Source of the DNA: Thalassotalea algicola
Lineage (GTDB): Bacteria; Pseudomonadota; Gammaproteobacteria; Enterobacterales; Alteromonadaceae
NCBI RefSeq assembly: GCF_012932965.1
Contig: NZ_JABBXH010000001.1
Coordinates: forward strand, 744,001 to 808,000
DNA length: 64,000 nt
Reading direction: 5' to 3'
Position numbers and translations under genes: made by a program. The notes below the pieces were generated by a model. That model saw only the letters and a list, made by a program, of their open reading frames with translations, was not told where the DNA came from and did no database searches. Below, piece by piece: positions 47,384 through 56,242 of the stretch; the first letter of the stretch is position 1, and each line of letters opens with the position of its first letter.

Positions 47384-48178
47384 ATGGCATTGAACATTTA
47401 TGGTCAACACCTTAATAGCCGATTATTAATTGGAAGTGCGCTTTACCCATCACCTGAGGTAATGAAAAACGCCATAATTGCTAGTGGTAGTCAGGTAATA
47501 ACCTTATCGCTTAAAAGGCAAAATCCAGCACAGCAGGCCGGCGCGAAGATTTGGCAATATATTAAAGATATTACAGCCCAAACCAACGGACACTTATTAC
47601 CGAATACTGCTGGCTGCAAAACAGCAAAAGAAGTGGTGACATTGGCGCAAATGAGCCGCGAAATATTTAACACTGACTGGATTAAACTAGAAACTATCGG
47701 CGATGATTACAATTTACAGCCAGATCCGATCGAGTTACTTAACGCAGCAGAGCAGCTTATTGCTTTGGGCTTTAAGGTGCTGCCCTATTGCACCGATGAC
47801 TTAGTGATCTGTCAACGTTTATACGACTTAGGTTGTCAGGTCATCATGCCATGGGCTTCTCCAATTGGCACAGGGAAAGGGCTAATGAACCCTTATAATT
47901 TAGAAACTATTCGCATGCGCTTACCCGATGCAACATTAATTTTAGATGCTGGTATCGGCAAGCCTTCAGATGCTTGTTTAGCCATGGAGATGGGTTACGA
48001 CGGTATTTTGCTCAATTCGGCGATAGCGCTAGCAGATAACCCAATCATGATGGCACAAGCATTTGCAGCTGCAATAGATGCTGGCGAGCAAGCTTACTTA
48101 GCTGGTATTATGGCGCAACGTCAAACAGCACATCCTTCGACGCCTACGCTAGATACACCGTTTTGGCATCAAACCTAG
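47384..48178 (+). CDS. thiG: Thiazole synthase ThiG
   Basis: A 264-residue TIM-barrel enzyme that joins deoxyxylulose phosphate, the glycine imine and ThiS-sulfur into the thiazole phosphate. The Schiff-base Lys is Lys101 in [31 protein letters not shown] and [20 protein letters not shown] are family segments. It directly follows thiS and abuts thiDE (stop TAG, then ATG). Confidence 0.96.
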   Translation: MALNIYGQHLNSRLLIGSALYPSPEVMKNAIIASGSQVITLSLKRQNPAQQAGAKIWQYIKDITAQTNGHLLPNTAGCKTAKEVVTLAQMSREIFNTDWIKLETIGDDYNLQPDPIELLNAAEQLIALGFKVLPYCTDDLVICQRLYDLGCQVIMPWASPIGTGKGLMNPYNLETIRMRLPDATLILDAGIGKPSDACLAMEMGYDGILLNSAIALADNPIMMAQAFAAAIDAGEQAYLAGIMAQRQTAHPSTPTLDTPFWHQT

Positions 48179-49696
48179 ATGAATATGAATAAAAATAAAC
48201 CTATCGTTTGGACTATTTCTGGACACGACCCTTCAGGCGGCGCAGGTATTGCCGCAGACTTACGTACCATACATTGTTTTGCCGTTGAAGCTTGCGCCTT
48301 CATCACCGCTAACACAGTACAAAATTCGGAAGAATTACTCACAATTAATCCTGTCGACATCAAGATATTAGAACAGCAATATCAGCTGCTAATAGAAGAT
48401 AAACTACCTGATGCAATTAAAATCGGTATGGTTGCCACCGATGAGCAAATTTACTGGCTAATTGAAAAAATCGCCGAGTTAAAGGCAGATAATGTCAATT
48501 TGGTTGTGGTCTACGATCCCGTCGCAGCAGCCACCGTTGGAGGAGTAACAACCGAAGTCACCAAAGACGCGCTGCATCACTTGTTTTCAGTAATCGACGT
48601 ATTAACCCCAAACATGACAGAAGCAGAAAAACTCACTGGCATTTATCTTGGCGCTGTTGATGACATAGCCGATAAATTTTCTACATTCGGGATAAATAAT
48701 ACCGTTATTAAAGGTGGTCATACTGACGAGGAATTCTGTGTTGATTATGGCTATCAATTTTCCGAGCCCAAACAATTAAGAAGCAAATACAGCATAAGTT
48801 CAGAGCGCATTAATACCGACTATACTCATGGTGGTGGCTGTAGTTTCGCTTCCGCTATTGCTGCTCTGCTCAGTAAAGGCTATCTGCTACGCGATGCACT
48901 TACGATTACCAAAGCCTTTATGCAACAAGGCATGATAGCAAACGACGGTCGCATTCAATACTATGGTGCGTTCGAACAAACCGAGTTACCTACTAAACCT
49001 AGTATTTTTCCGCAGATAGAACTTACTCAGCCACTTTTATCTTATCCAACTTCGCCGTTTGCTGAACTAGGAATGAAACGAGACGGTAATCAAAGTCTAG
49101 GGCTATATCCAGTAGTTGATTCAATAGAGTGGCTAGAAAAGTTATTACCGTTAGAATTAACGATTATTCAGCTTAGAGTAAAGAATAAGCCTGAAAACGA
49201 GTTAGACGCTATTATAGAAAGAGCGGTAGAGTTAGCTAACAACTACCCAAACACGCGATTGTTTATAAATGATCATTGGCAATTGGCAATTAAGCATCGG
49301 GCCTACGGTATTCATTTGGGTCAGGAAGATATTTACCAAGCAGACCTAGCAAAAATTCAGCAGTCAGGCATTCGATTAGGCATTAGTACTCACGGTATTT
49401 ATGAGTTTTTATTAGCACAACAGCTGAAGCCATCATACCTAGCAATTGGTGCAATATTCCCTACAAAAACAAAAGACATGACGGGCCAGATCCAAGGGTT
49501 AACTAACCTTAAGCAAATACTGAACATTTCGACTGATATTCCAGTAGTTGCAATTGGCGGTATTAACTTAACTAATGCGTCCGATGTGTGGTCTACCAGT
49601 GTTGATAGCATTGCAGTTGTGACTGCAATCACCCAAGCAGAGTGCTACATTGAAGCAACTAAGCGACTTAAAGCGATTGCAAATAACTATATTTAA
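48179..49696 (+). CDS. thiDE: Bifunctional HMP-P kinase / thiamine phosphate synthase (ThiD-ThiE fusion)
   Basis: A 505-residue fusion. Residues about 8-265 are ThiD (WTISGHDPSGGAGIAADLRT, TPNMTEAEKLTG, KGGHTDEEFC, YTHGGGCSFASAIAALL), which phosphorylates hydroxymethylpyrimidine phosphate. Residues about 305-505 are ThiE (LTIIQLRVKNKPENE, RLFINDHWQLAIKHRAYGIHLGQEDI-type strand and VAIGGINLTNASDVW), which couples pyrimidine and thiazole. Both active-site signatures are intact. It is the last gene of the TPP-controlled operon. Confidence 0.93.
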   Translation: MNMNKNKPIVWTISGHDPSGGAGIAADLRTIHCFAVEACAFITANTVQNSEELLTINPVDIKILEQQYQLLIEDKLPDAIKIGMVATDEQIYWLIEKIAELKADNVNLVVVYDPVAAATVGGVTTEVTKDALHHLFSVIDVLTPNMTEAEKLTGIYLGAVDDIADKFSTFGINNTVIKGGHTDEEFCVDYGYQFSEPKQLRSKYSISSERINTDYTHGGGCSFASAIAALLSKGYLLRDALTITKAFMQQGMIANDGRIQYYGAFEQTELPTKPSIFPQIELTQPLLSYPTSPFAELGMKRDGNQSLGLYPVVDSIEWLEKLLPLELTIIQLRVKNKPENELDAIIERAVELANNYPNTRLFINDHWQLAIKHRAYGIHLGQEDIYQADLAKIQQSGIRLGISTHGIYEFLLAQQLKPSYLAIGAIFPTKTKDMTGQIQGLTNLKQILNISTDIPVVAIGGINLTNASDVWSTSVDSIAVVTAITQAECYIEATKRLKAIANNYI

Positions 49697-49709
49697 ATTG
49701 CGCTGACAG

Positions 49710-52700
49710 TTACTGGGCTCCAATCGGTATTTTCGGCGCCCAGTCGTACCATTTATCCTTAAACTCAGGATATAGAGTAAAAGTGTGCCCGTTTTCGACA
49801 GCGGTCATTGAATCAGCGCCTTCACGTTCTGGAGTCGCAAATGAAATGCCTCCAGCAATAAGCGTTTCTATAGACTCGGAATCTATTTTCACTCCTGACA
49901 ACAAACCTGCATCTATGGTGACCCCGCTAGTATTCCAAAACTCACTATTGCTCGTAACTAATTTTGCGTATCGCTGCGCAATGTTGATATATATGTCTAC
50001 CTTGTCAGCACTATTAGATAAACCAACACCAATTACCTTGCCAACCGGTACTTGACGATATAGTACTGGATTGCCTACACGCACCGAACCTAGTCGGTCA
50101 GCAACCAATTTTATATTTAACCCATAAGGTAAACGCTCAACTACAGGGGCAATATCTTCTGCTACAAACTCTCGTTGTTTCCCGCCCGAACCAGGGATTA
50201 CATTAACAAAGCCACCACTTAATATTGCGCCAATGTTTTTGTTACCGACCAAGCCGACTTCCGACTGCTCTAACCAAAATTTTGTATTGGTCACTGCGAA
50301 CTTTTGGCCACTATCACTTAAATAAGCTACAACCGTAGCTCCATAACCTTTAGTATCAAATATAACTCGCTCTATGAACCCAATATCTTGCCCTTTAAAT
50401 TTAATTTTCATATTTGATTTAAGACCAGAGATTTCATTGAAGTAAATACTTACTACCTCACCAGCGCTCTGTGCATGTTGTAAATTATCAAATAGTGAGT
50501 AAGTGTCCCCTTCGGCAACATTTAAATCTCCTTCGGTTTGCTCAGGGTTATAAAAACTAATTCCGCCCGTTAACATGGCGTCTGCAGATTCAGTTTTAAC
50601 AACAAAGTTACTCAACCCACCTGAAATTGTTAGGCCACTAGCGTTATAAAACCTAGAGTAAGGCGTTATAAAATGACGATACTCTTCATCAATAGTGATA
50701 TTGATCGCCACTTTCGCACCTGAAGCCTCTATTCCTATGTTGTCAACTTGACCAACCGTAATGCCACGATAACTTATTGGGCTACCCGAATTTACGACAC
50801 TGGCGCTTTCAGCATTTATTCTAAGTTGTAATCCACGATGTGAAACTGGTTTTTTGGGCGGTGTTAAATGGGCAACAAAATGACGTTTGATTTGCCCTTC
50901 ACCCGCATTAACACCTATATAGTTCCCACCAAATAGCGCGTCAGTATCGGTGAGTCCTGATAATGAAATATCCGCTTTAACTAACCAGAACAAACTACCT
51001 TCGCGAAGTACATATTCATGTTGTGGCAACAAACCAGCGGTCATATAAGCTTTGCCTTCTCGGCGTTCGATATGATGCACAGAGCCAATTAACTCACCTC
51101 TGTGCATAATACGGGTACCTCGTTTAATGTCTTTTGCATTTGCCACGGCTAATTCGAACGGCAATCGCTCTTTTGCCATATCTTTATTGGCATGCAATAT
51201 AAAACGATCACCATTCATCGGTTTTTGCTCGACTTGCTTATTACCCTTATCAAACGCAATGCCACCCTTGATAATGCTTTGCAGAGACTGGGCCTGTAAT
51301 TCAAACCCTTGTAAGCCACCTGTAAACCTAAAGCCGCTAGCATTCCAAAAGCGGCTATCTTTACTGACATAGTTTTGATATTGCGGCTTAATAAAGATAT
51401 GCACTAGAAACTGATTTGGCCCTGTATTTTCAATTGCCTGAACGCTACCAACTGCTTGTTGCTTGTAATAGATTCCATCACCGGCATTTAATGAATATAC
51501 ACCTGAACTTTCCAAGACAATATGTAAACCCGGCTCTTTATATTTATACGCAGGCTTTTGGTTGAACACTTTAAAACGACTCGAAATCTCCCCTTCACCT
51601 GACGGCCTTACACCAATTTGAGATCCAGTTAGCATACGATGCATATTGGTTACGCCACCTAAATCTAACTGCGGATTTATTAAGAAAAACTGTGTTTCCG
51701 TGGTTAAATAGCGTCTAACTCTTGGGTTTATTTTAGCTTGTGCCTGTATTTTTCGAGTCTCAGGATCAATATCAGTAAAGCTTTCTAGCTTTCCAAGCGT
51801 TATGCCTTGGTAAACAATAGGCGCGCCAATATCAATATCAGCATCCCATGCAAGATCTAGTGTGATGGTATGCCCCATCTCTGCTTCTTGAAAATTACTA
51901 TGTAATTCATAAGTCATGTGATTTTTTGCAACCGGTTTTTCTATTGCTTGTTCATCCGTATCAAAAGCAATACCGCCCGTTACAATAGAGGCAAGAGACT
52001 CTGTTTGAATATTAATACCTGAAGTTATAGAACCGGTAACACTAAAGCCACTCGCATTCCAAAATCGAGAATTTTCTTTTACCAAGTGGGCGTGTTCTGG
52101 CTCAATAAATACGTTTACCTTAACTAAACTCAGTTGTTCGTCATATTGATATCCGGCAACATAACCTACTTTAATTTGCTTATAAGTAATTGGGGAGTCC
52201 TTAGCTATTGACCCTAACTTATTCGTCGTCAATACCAAGTGTAACCCTTCAACACTTTCATCAAGAGGAGGCTCTTCATCAAGCGCAACAAATTCTCTTT
52301 GAGAGTTACCCAATCCCGTAACATCAGGTTTCATATTGATATAGCTACCCGACAACAACGTATCGAGCCCTTTTACGCCCGCAAAAGAAATATCTGCAGT
52401 CACATACCAAAATTGTGTTTTATCCGTAATTGCCGCTTCTGACTCGGCAATCATTTCAATTTCGACTAAGACTTTTTGCAAATCCTCAGATACTTCTATA
52501 TCGACCACTTTACCTACGGTTAAGCCTTTATATCGAACCTCCGTTTTACCAACGACAATGCCATTAGCATTATCAAATTGAACCGTTATAAAAACACCAC
52601 GCTCTGCAACCGCTTTTATTAGCAACCAACCACCAAAGAGCAAAGCGATAAATGGCACTAACCATACAGCAGAAATTCCTTCTCGCTTCACCACTTTAAC

Positions 52701-52733
52701 CATTGACCCTTCATCGGGTGTATTATTATTCAT
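49710..52733 (-). CDS. letB: LetB/YebT-like MCE protein with eight MCE domains
   Basis: A 1007-residue protein with one N-terminal transmembrane helix (SAVWLVPFIALLFGGWLLIK) and eight tandem MCE (MlaD) repeats of about 100-130 residues in the periplasm. Each repeat has the Y-x-G-x-x-V-G-x-V core (for example VRYKGLTVGKVVDI, IVYQGITLGKLESF, VLYRQVPVGKVIGV) and a strand ending in GG-I/Y-x-x. LetB of E. coli has seven repeats in about 880 residues. It likely forms a hexameric tunnel that moves lipid between inner and outer membranes. It overlaps the upstream LetA-like gene by 8 bp. The start at 52733 is chosen because the longer reading lies inside that gene. Confidence 0.88.
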   Translation of the reverse strand: MNNNTPDEGSMVKVVKREGISAVWLVPFIALLFGGWLLIKAVAERGVFITVQFDNANGIVVGKTEVRYKGLTVGKVVDIEVSEDLQKVLVEIEMIAESEAAITDKTQFWYVTADISFAGVKGLDTLLSGSYINMKPDVTGLGNSQREFVALDEEPPLDESVEGLHLVLTTNKLGSIAKDSPITYKQIKVGYVAGYQYDEQLSLVKVNVFIEPEHAHLVKENSRFWNASGFSVTGSITSGINIQTESLASIVTGGIAFDTDEQAIEKPVAKNHMTYELHSNFQEAEMGHTITLDLAWDADIDIGAPIVYQGITLGKLESFTDIDPETRKIQAQAKINPRVRRYLTTETQFFLINPQLDLGGVTNMHRMLTGSQIGVRPSGEGEISSRFKVFNQKPAYKYKEPGLHIVLESSGVYSLNAGDGIYYKQQAVGSVQAIENTGPNQFLVHIFIKPQYQNYVSKDSRFWNASGFRFTGGLQGFELQAQSLQSIIKGGIAFDKGNKQVEQKPMNGDRFILHANKDMAKERLPFELAVANAKDIKRGTRIMHRGELIGSVHHIERREGKAYMTAGLLPQHEYVLREGSLFWLVKADISLSGLTDTDALFGGNYIGVNAGEGQIKRHFVAHLTPPKKPVSHRGLQLRINAESASVVNSGSPISYRGITVGQVDNIGIEASGAKVAINITIDEEYRHFITPYSRFYNASGLTISGGLSNFVVKTESADAMLTGGISFYNPEQTEGDLNVAEGDTYSLFDNLQHAQSAGEVVSIYFNEISGLKSNMKIKFKGQDIGFIERVIFDTKGYGATVVAYLSDSGQKFAVTNTKFWLEQSEVGLVGNKNIGAILSGGFVNVIPGSGGKQREFVAEDIAPVVERLPYGLNIKLVADRLGSVRVGNPVLYRQVPVGKVIGVGLSNSADKVDIYINIAQRYAKLVTSNSEFWNTSGVTIDAGLLSGVKIDSESIETLIAGGISFATPEREGADSMTAVENGHTFTLYPEFKDKWYDWAPKIPIGAQ

Positions 52734-53337
52734 ATTTTTCACTGTCCCATAACAATCGAGGATCAAAACTTTCGGCAGCAAACATGGTAAACACTACCAT
52801 TAAAGTAAAATAAGTAATTCCCGGACCTGCCTCTATTGAGGTCAAAAAGCCAAGATTCACCACAGCCGCCATTAATGCGACCACAAATACATCAAGCATG
52901 GACCATGGTCCCAAAAACTCGACAACGTGATAAAGCTTAGTGCGTTGCTCTGACTTCAAGCCAGGTCCTTTTCTTACACCTAGTACCAATATCACCAAGC
53001 CTAAAATTTTTCCTAAAGGCACAATAAAACTAGCAATAAAAACGACTATTGCTACTGGGTACATCCCAAGTTTCAAGAATGTTTGAATACCGCCAAGTAT
53101 AGTAGAGGCATCTACATTGCCTAACGCAGTAAACACCATAATTGGCATTAAGTTAGCTGGAATAAACATCACTAAAGCAGCTATCGTCCAAGCTATTGTG
53201 TATTCAATACTTCGAGGCTTTCGCTGATAAAACGTTGCGTTGCATCGTTGGCATTTATGTCGGCCAGTTACAAATGCATTGGCTTTATAGCATTTGGGAC
53301 ATAAGCTAAGGCCTTCACTTTTCGCCGTTTTATTCAT
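52726..53337 (-). CDS. letA: LetA/PqiA-like inner-membrane protein, second half
   Basis: A 203-residue protein with an N-terminal zinc ribbon (CPKCYKANAFVTGRHKCQRC) and four helices of the PqiA family, including YPVAIVVFIASFIVPLGKIL and LGPWSMLDVFVVALMAAVV. In E. coli LetA and PqiA two such modules are fused in one chain; here each is a separate gene. It works with the MCE protein encoded after it, probably feeding lipid into or out of the tunnel at the inner membrane. It overlaps its upstream partner and letB by 8 bp each. Confidence 0.85.
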   Translation of the reverse strand: MNKTAKSEGLSLCPKCYKANAFVTGRHKCQRCNATFYQRKPRSIEYTIAWTIAALVMFIPANLMPIMVFTALGNVDASTILGGIQTFLKLGMYPVAIVVFIASFIVPLGKILGLVILVLGVRKGPGLKSEQRTKLYHVVEFLGPWSMLDVFVVALMAAVVNLGFLTSIEAGPGITYFTLMVVFTMFAAESFDPRLLWDSEKYE

Positions 53338-53959
53338 CTAAGCTTTGCTCCAGTCGATCCCAAATCAAGTGATGATCCAGTGTTACCGATATGGTTGTAG
53401 AACAAATTAATAGTGAAACAAATGCAATAAAACCAACCCCCACATGCAACTCTGCTAAGTCAACTAGCTTATACATAGAAACGACTATACCAAGCAAAAA
53501 CACATGCAGCATTGTCCAGCTATCAAGCTGGTGATATGAGCGGAAAAAGTTCAGTAGTGCAGGGGTAACTCGGTTAAATTTAATAGACCAAGTAATATAT
53601 GTTGCAGCAAACAGTCTTACGACAGGAATTGCTATCGTGAAAAGGAAAATACACAACGCTATTCCTTGATAGCCATTATTAATGAGCTGGTGAATACACT
53701 CAAGCAATGAAGAATAATTTAGTAGGCCAACGGCACCGACACCAATGATAGGTAACGACATTGCGGGTAGTGCTAAAATCAATCCGGCTAATGATAATGC
53801 CAAGGTGCGATCAATAGAGTTAGTTTTACATTCATATAACTTGGCGCCACACCTTTTGCAAACCACTTTATGACCCTGCTCCAAATTGGGCGCACGGGAT
53901 AACAGGTCGCACTGCGGACAAATTATATGTTCATGAACTTTATTAGAATGACCACTCAT
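53330..53959 (-). CDS. letA: LetA/PqiA-like inner-membrane protein, first half
   Basis: A 209-residue protein with the same plan as its downstream neighbour: a zinc ribbon (CPQCDLLSRAPNLEQGHKVV followed by CKRCG) and four helices, with LDSWTMLHVFLLGIVVSMYK matching the second-half module. It corresponds to the N-terminal module of fused LetA/PqiA. It is the first gene of the three-gene operon, starting about 60 bp after a strong terminator. Separation into two chains appears common in marine gammaproteobacteria. Confidence 0.85.
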   Translation of the reverse strand: MSGHSNKVHEHIICPQCDLLSRAPNLEQGHKVVCKRCGAKLYECKTNSIDRTLALSLAGLILALPAMSLPIIGVGAVGLLNYSSLLECIHQLINNGYQGIALCIFLFTIAIPVVRLFAATYITWSIKFNRVTPALLNFFRSYHQLDSWTMLHVFLLGIVVSMYKLVDLAELHVGVGFIAFVSLLICSTTISVTLDHHLIWDRLEQSLDE

Positions 53960-54033
53960 GGATTTAATTATAGAACCAACGAATACTATTCAATCTAAAT
54001 AGTAAGACGTTTACTATAACTTCGCCATAAAAA

Positions 54034-54059
54034 AAGCAGCCATTAGGCTGCTTTTTTTT
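54034..54059 (-). terminator. Terminator of the four-haem cytochrome gene
   Basis: GCAGCC-ATTA-GGCTGC flanked by A and T tracts. On the minus strand it is 16 bp past the cytochrome stop and just ahead of the letA promoter region. Confidence 0.92.
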
Positions 54060-54074
54060 AACAATTTCTTTAAC

Positions 54075-55304
54075 TTATAACGATTGAATAAATGCTGTTA
54101 AGTCAGCAATATCTTTGTCAGTTAATTTAATCGCAATGTTCTGCATCATTGCATTTGCATCGTTAGCACGTGTTTTAGAGCGGAATTGCTCTAACTGTGC
54201 CTTGATGTAATCAGGATGCTGATTAGCAAGCGATGGGAATTTAGCTGCTGCCATACCGTCACCTACAGGGCTATGACATGCTGCACACGCGGTAATCCCG
54301 CGCACAGAATCACCACCGAAGTATAACTTACGACCTGCTTCATTAACTGCATCAGGCTTAGCAACCTTTGACGTTGTTTGACTTGCATAGAAAGCTGCTA
54401 GGTTTTTCATGTCATCATCTGAAAGTGCCGCAACCATAGGTGCCATGATTGCATTGTCACGAGCACCAGATTTAAATTGTTGAAGCTGCTTTAATAAGTA
54501 ACCTTCGTGTTGACCCGCAAGTTTAGGATACATAGCAACCAACGCATTACCATCTGTACCATGACATGCTACACACGTTGCAGATTTCGCTTTACCAAGC
54601 TCAACATCACCAACAACCGTTACCACTGCTTTCGCTTTAGCTGGTGCCGCTTTTGCTACTGCTGCTGGGTCTTTAAAGTAAGCACCTAAGTCAGCAATTT
54701 CTTGCTCAGTTAATGGCGCAGCGAATTGACTCATCGCGTAATTGTTATCACGAGCGCCTTCTTTAAACTGCTTTAATTGTTTTTCAATATATTCTGGGTG
54801 TTGTTTATCAAGGTTAGGGTAAATAAGTACATCGCTCATACCTTCTTTACCATGACAACCAATACAAGCACCAATTGAACGAGACTCGTCACCGTTTTCG
54901 TATAAATATTTACCAGCGGCTGCATCACCAACGATTGCTGCTGGAGCAGGAGCAGCTGGAGCACCACCTTCTGAAGCTGCCGGAGCATCGCTCGGAGTGC
55001 TAGGCTGGCTCGCAAAGAATGCACCTAAGTCTTGCATATCTTGCTCTGATAATGGTGCTGCCATTGGTGACATTACTGGGTCATTACGGGTTGAACCGTC
55101 TTTAAATGCTTTTAATTGCTTAACAATGTAATCAGCATGCTGGCCAGCTAGGTTAGGGTAAGTGTCAATTGCGCTATGCCCTGTAGCGCCATGACATGCA
55201 GCACAAGTTGCAGCTTTAGTTTTACCTGCTTCAACGTCGCCCTGTGCATTGGCATTAGCTAACACACCTAAGCCCAATAGAAGTGATACGATAACTTTTT
55301 TCAT
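54075..55304 (-). CDS. Four-haem periplasmic cytochrome of tandem class I domains
   Basis: A 409-residue exported protein (signal cleavage near NANAQG) made of four consecutive class I cytochrome c domains. The haem motifs are CAACH (34), CIGCH (147), CVACH (244) and CAACH (340). Repeats share the patterns YPNLAGQHADYI, VKQLKAFKDG and MxPMAAPLS, so the protein looks like two diheme cytochrome c4 units joined, with an Ala/Pro-rich linker after the first domain. It likely carries electrons in the periplasm. The start at 55304 has the signal peptide; the longer in-frame reading to 55370 lacks one. It is divergent from engB, where cytochrome c4 often lies. Confidence 0.88.
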   Translation of the reverse strand: MKKVIVSLLLGLGVLANANAQGDVEAGKTKAATCAACHGATGHSAIDTYPNLAGQHADYIVKQLKAFKDGSTRNDPVMSPMAAPLSEQDMQDLGAFFASQPSTPSDAPAASEGGAPAAPAPAAIVGDAAAGKYLYENGDESRSIGACIGCHGKEGMSDVLIYPNLDKQHPEYIEKQLKQFKEGARDNNYAMSQFAAPLTEQEIADLGAYFKDPAAVAKAAPAKAKAVVTVVGDVELGKAKSATCVACHGTDGNALVAMYPKLAGQHEGYLLKQLQQFKSGARDNAIMAPMVAALSDDDMKNLAAFYASQTTSKVAKPDAVNEAGRKLYFGGDSVRGITACAACHSPVGDGMAAAKFPSLANQHPDYIKAQLEQFRSKTRANDANAMMQNIAIKLTDKDIADLTAFIQSL

Positions 55305-55403
55305 CGAATGCTCTCTGCTTATTCTTCTTACATTTAATGCTTGTGAATGATTAGAAGCCCACACGCACACTAAATACGGTTGATAAATTCGTCGCGATAT
55401 TTT

Positions 55404-55419
55404 ACACGAATATTCGTGT
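55404..55419. promoter_or_regulatory. Perfect 16-bp palindrome between the cytochrome gene and engB
   Basis: ACACGAATATTCGTGT lies about 100 bp upstream of the cytochrome start and 117 bp before engB. It may be an operator for the cytochrome gene. The protein that would bind is unknown. Confidence 0.5.
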
Positions 55420-55535
55420 TGTGTAACAGCCTAGCACAGAAAAACCTATAAAAAATCAGGTTATTTTTGCAATCTCTTGTTAGTTGCTTGCAAAAAAACG
55501 TTATAATAGCGCCACTTCAACTGAGGAAAGCCATA

Positions 55536-56168
55536 GTGTCTGAGCAAGCAATCAACTTAAATAAAGCCAAATTTACCATTAGTGCCCCCGATATTCGTCG
55601 TCTACCAGACGATACAGGTATAGAAGTTGCTTTTGCGGGTCGCTCAAATGCAGGCAAATCAAGTGCGTTAAATACATTAACTCGTCAAAAAAGCCTTGCT
55701 CGTACAAGTAAAACACCTGGCCGCACGCAATTAATCAATGTATTTGAAATTGCTGAGAATAAGCGCCTTATTGATCTTCCAGGATATGGTTTTGCTAAAG
55801 TACCGCTTGAGATGAAGAAAAAGTGGCAAAAGGCATTAGGTGAATATTTAGAAAAACGCGACTGCTTAAAAGGGTTAGTTGTCCTAATGGATATTCGTCA
55901 CCCTTTAAAAGACTTAGACCAAGATCTGATTGAATGGGCGGTAGACAGTGACTTACCCGTACTTTGTTTACTGACAAAGTGTGACAAGTTATCACAAGGT
56001 AAAAAATCTGCGGAGGTGTTAAAAGTACAAAAGACACTAGCTGCACTAAAGGGTGATATAAAAGTACAAGCGTTTTCATCATTAAAACGCACAGGCTACG
56101 ACCAAGCAACACAAGTGATTAGCAATTGGTTTGCTGATGAAATCGTTGACACAACAACCGAATCATAA
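55536..56168 (+). CDS. engB: Ribosome biogenesis GTP-binding protein EngB (YsxC/YihA)
   Basis: A 210-residue TRAFAC GTPase needed for large ribosomal subunit assembly. G1 is GRSNAGKSS at 35-43, G3 is [11 protein letters not shown] and G4 is [12 protein letters not shown] at 55536 is the start, with GAGGA about 10 nt upstream; the longer in-frame reading to 55467 runs through a promoter-like TATAAT at 55502-55507. It stands alone as a single gene. Confidence 0.96.
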   Translation: MSEQAINLNKAKFTISAPDIRRLPDDTGIEVAFAGRSNAGKSSALNTLTRQKSLARTSKTPGRTQLINVFEIAENKRLIDLPGYGFAKVPLEMKKKWQKALGEYLEKRDCLKGLVVLMDIRHPLKDLDQDLIEWAVDSDLPVLCLLTKCDKLSQGKKSAEVLKVQKTLAALKGDIKVQAFSSLKRTGYDQATQVISNWFADEIVDTTTES

Positions 56169-56242
56169 TTTTTCTGACAAGATTTCTTCTTAGCTCGTTT
56201 TCCCATACACTCTAACTTTCTCAGTATAAATCGTAGAAAGTT

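Noticed and set aside
55380-55535. Spot 42 (spf) RNA, expected near engB in enterobacteria and vibrios
   Set aside because: The intergenic sequence upstream of engB lacks the Spot 42 consensus and terminator. Only a palindrome and a promoter-like TATAAT are present.
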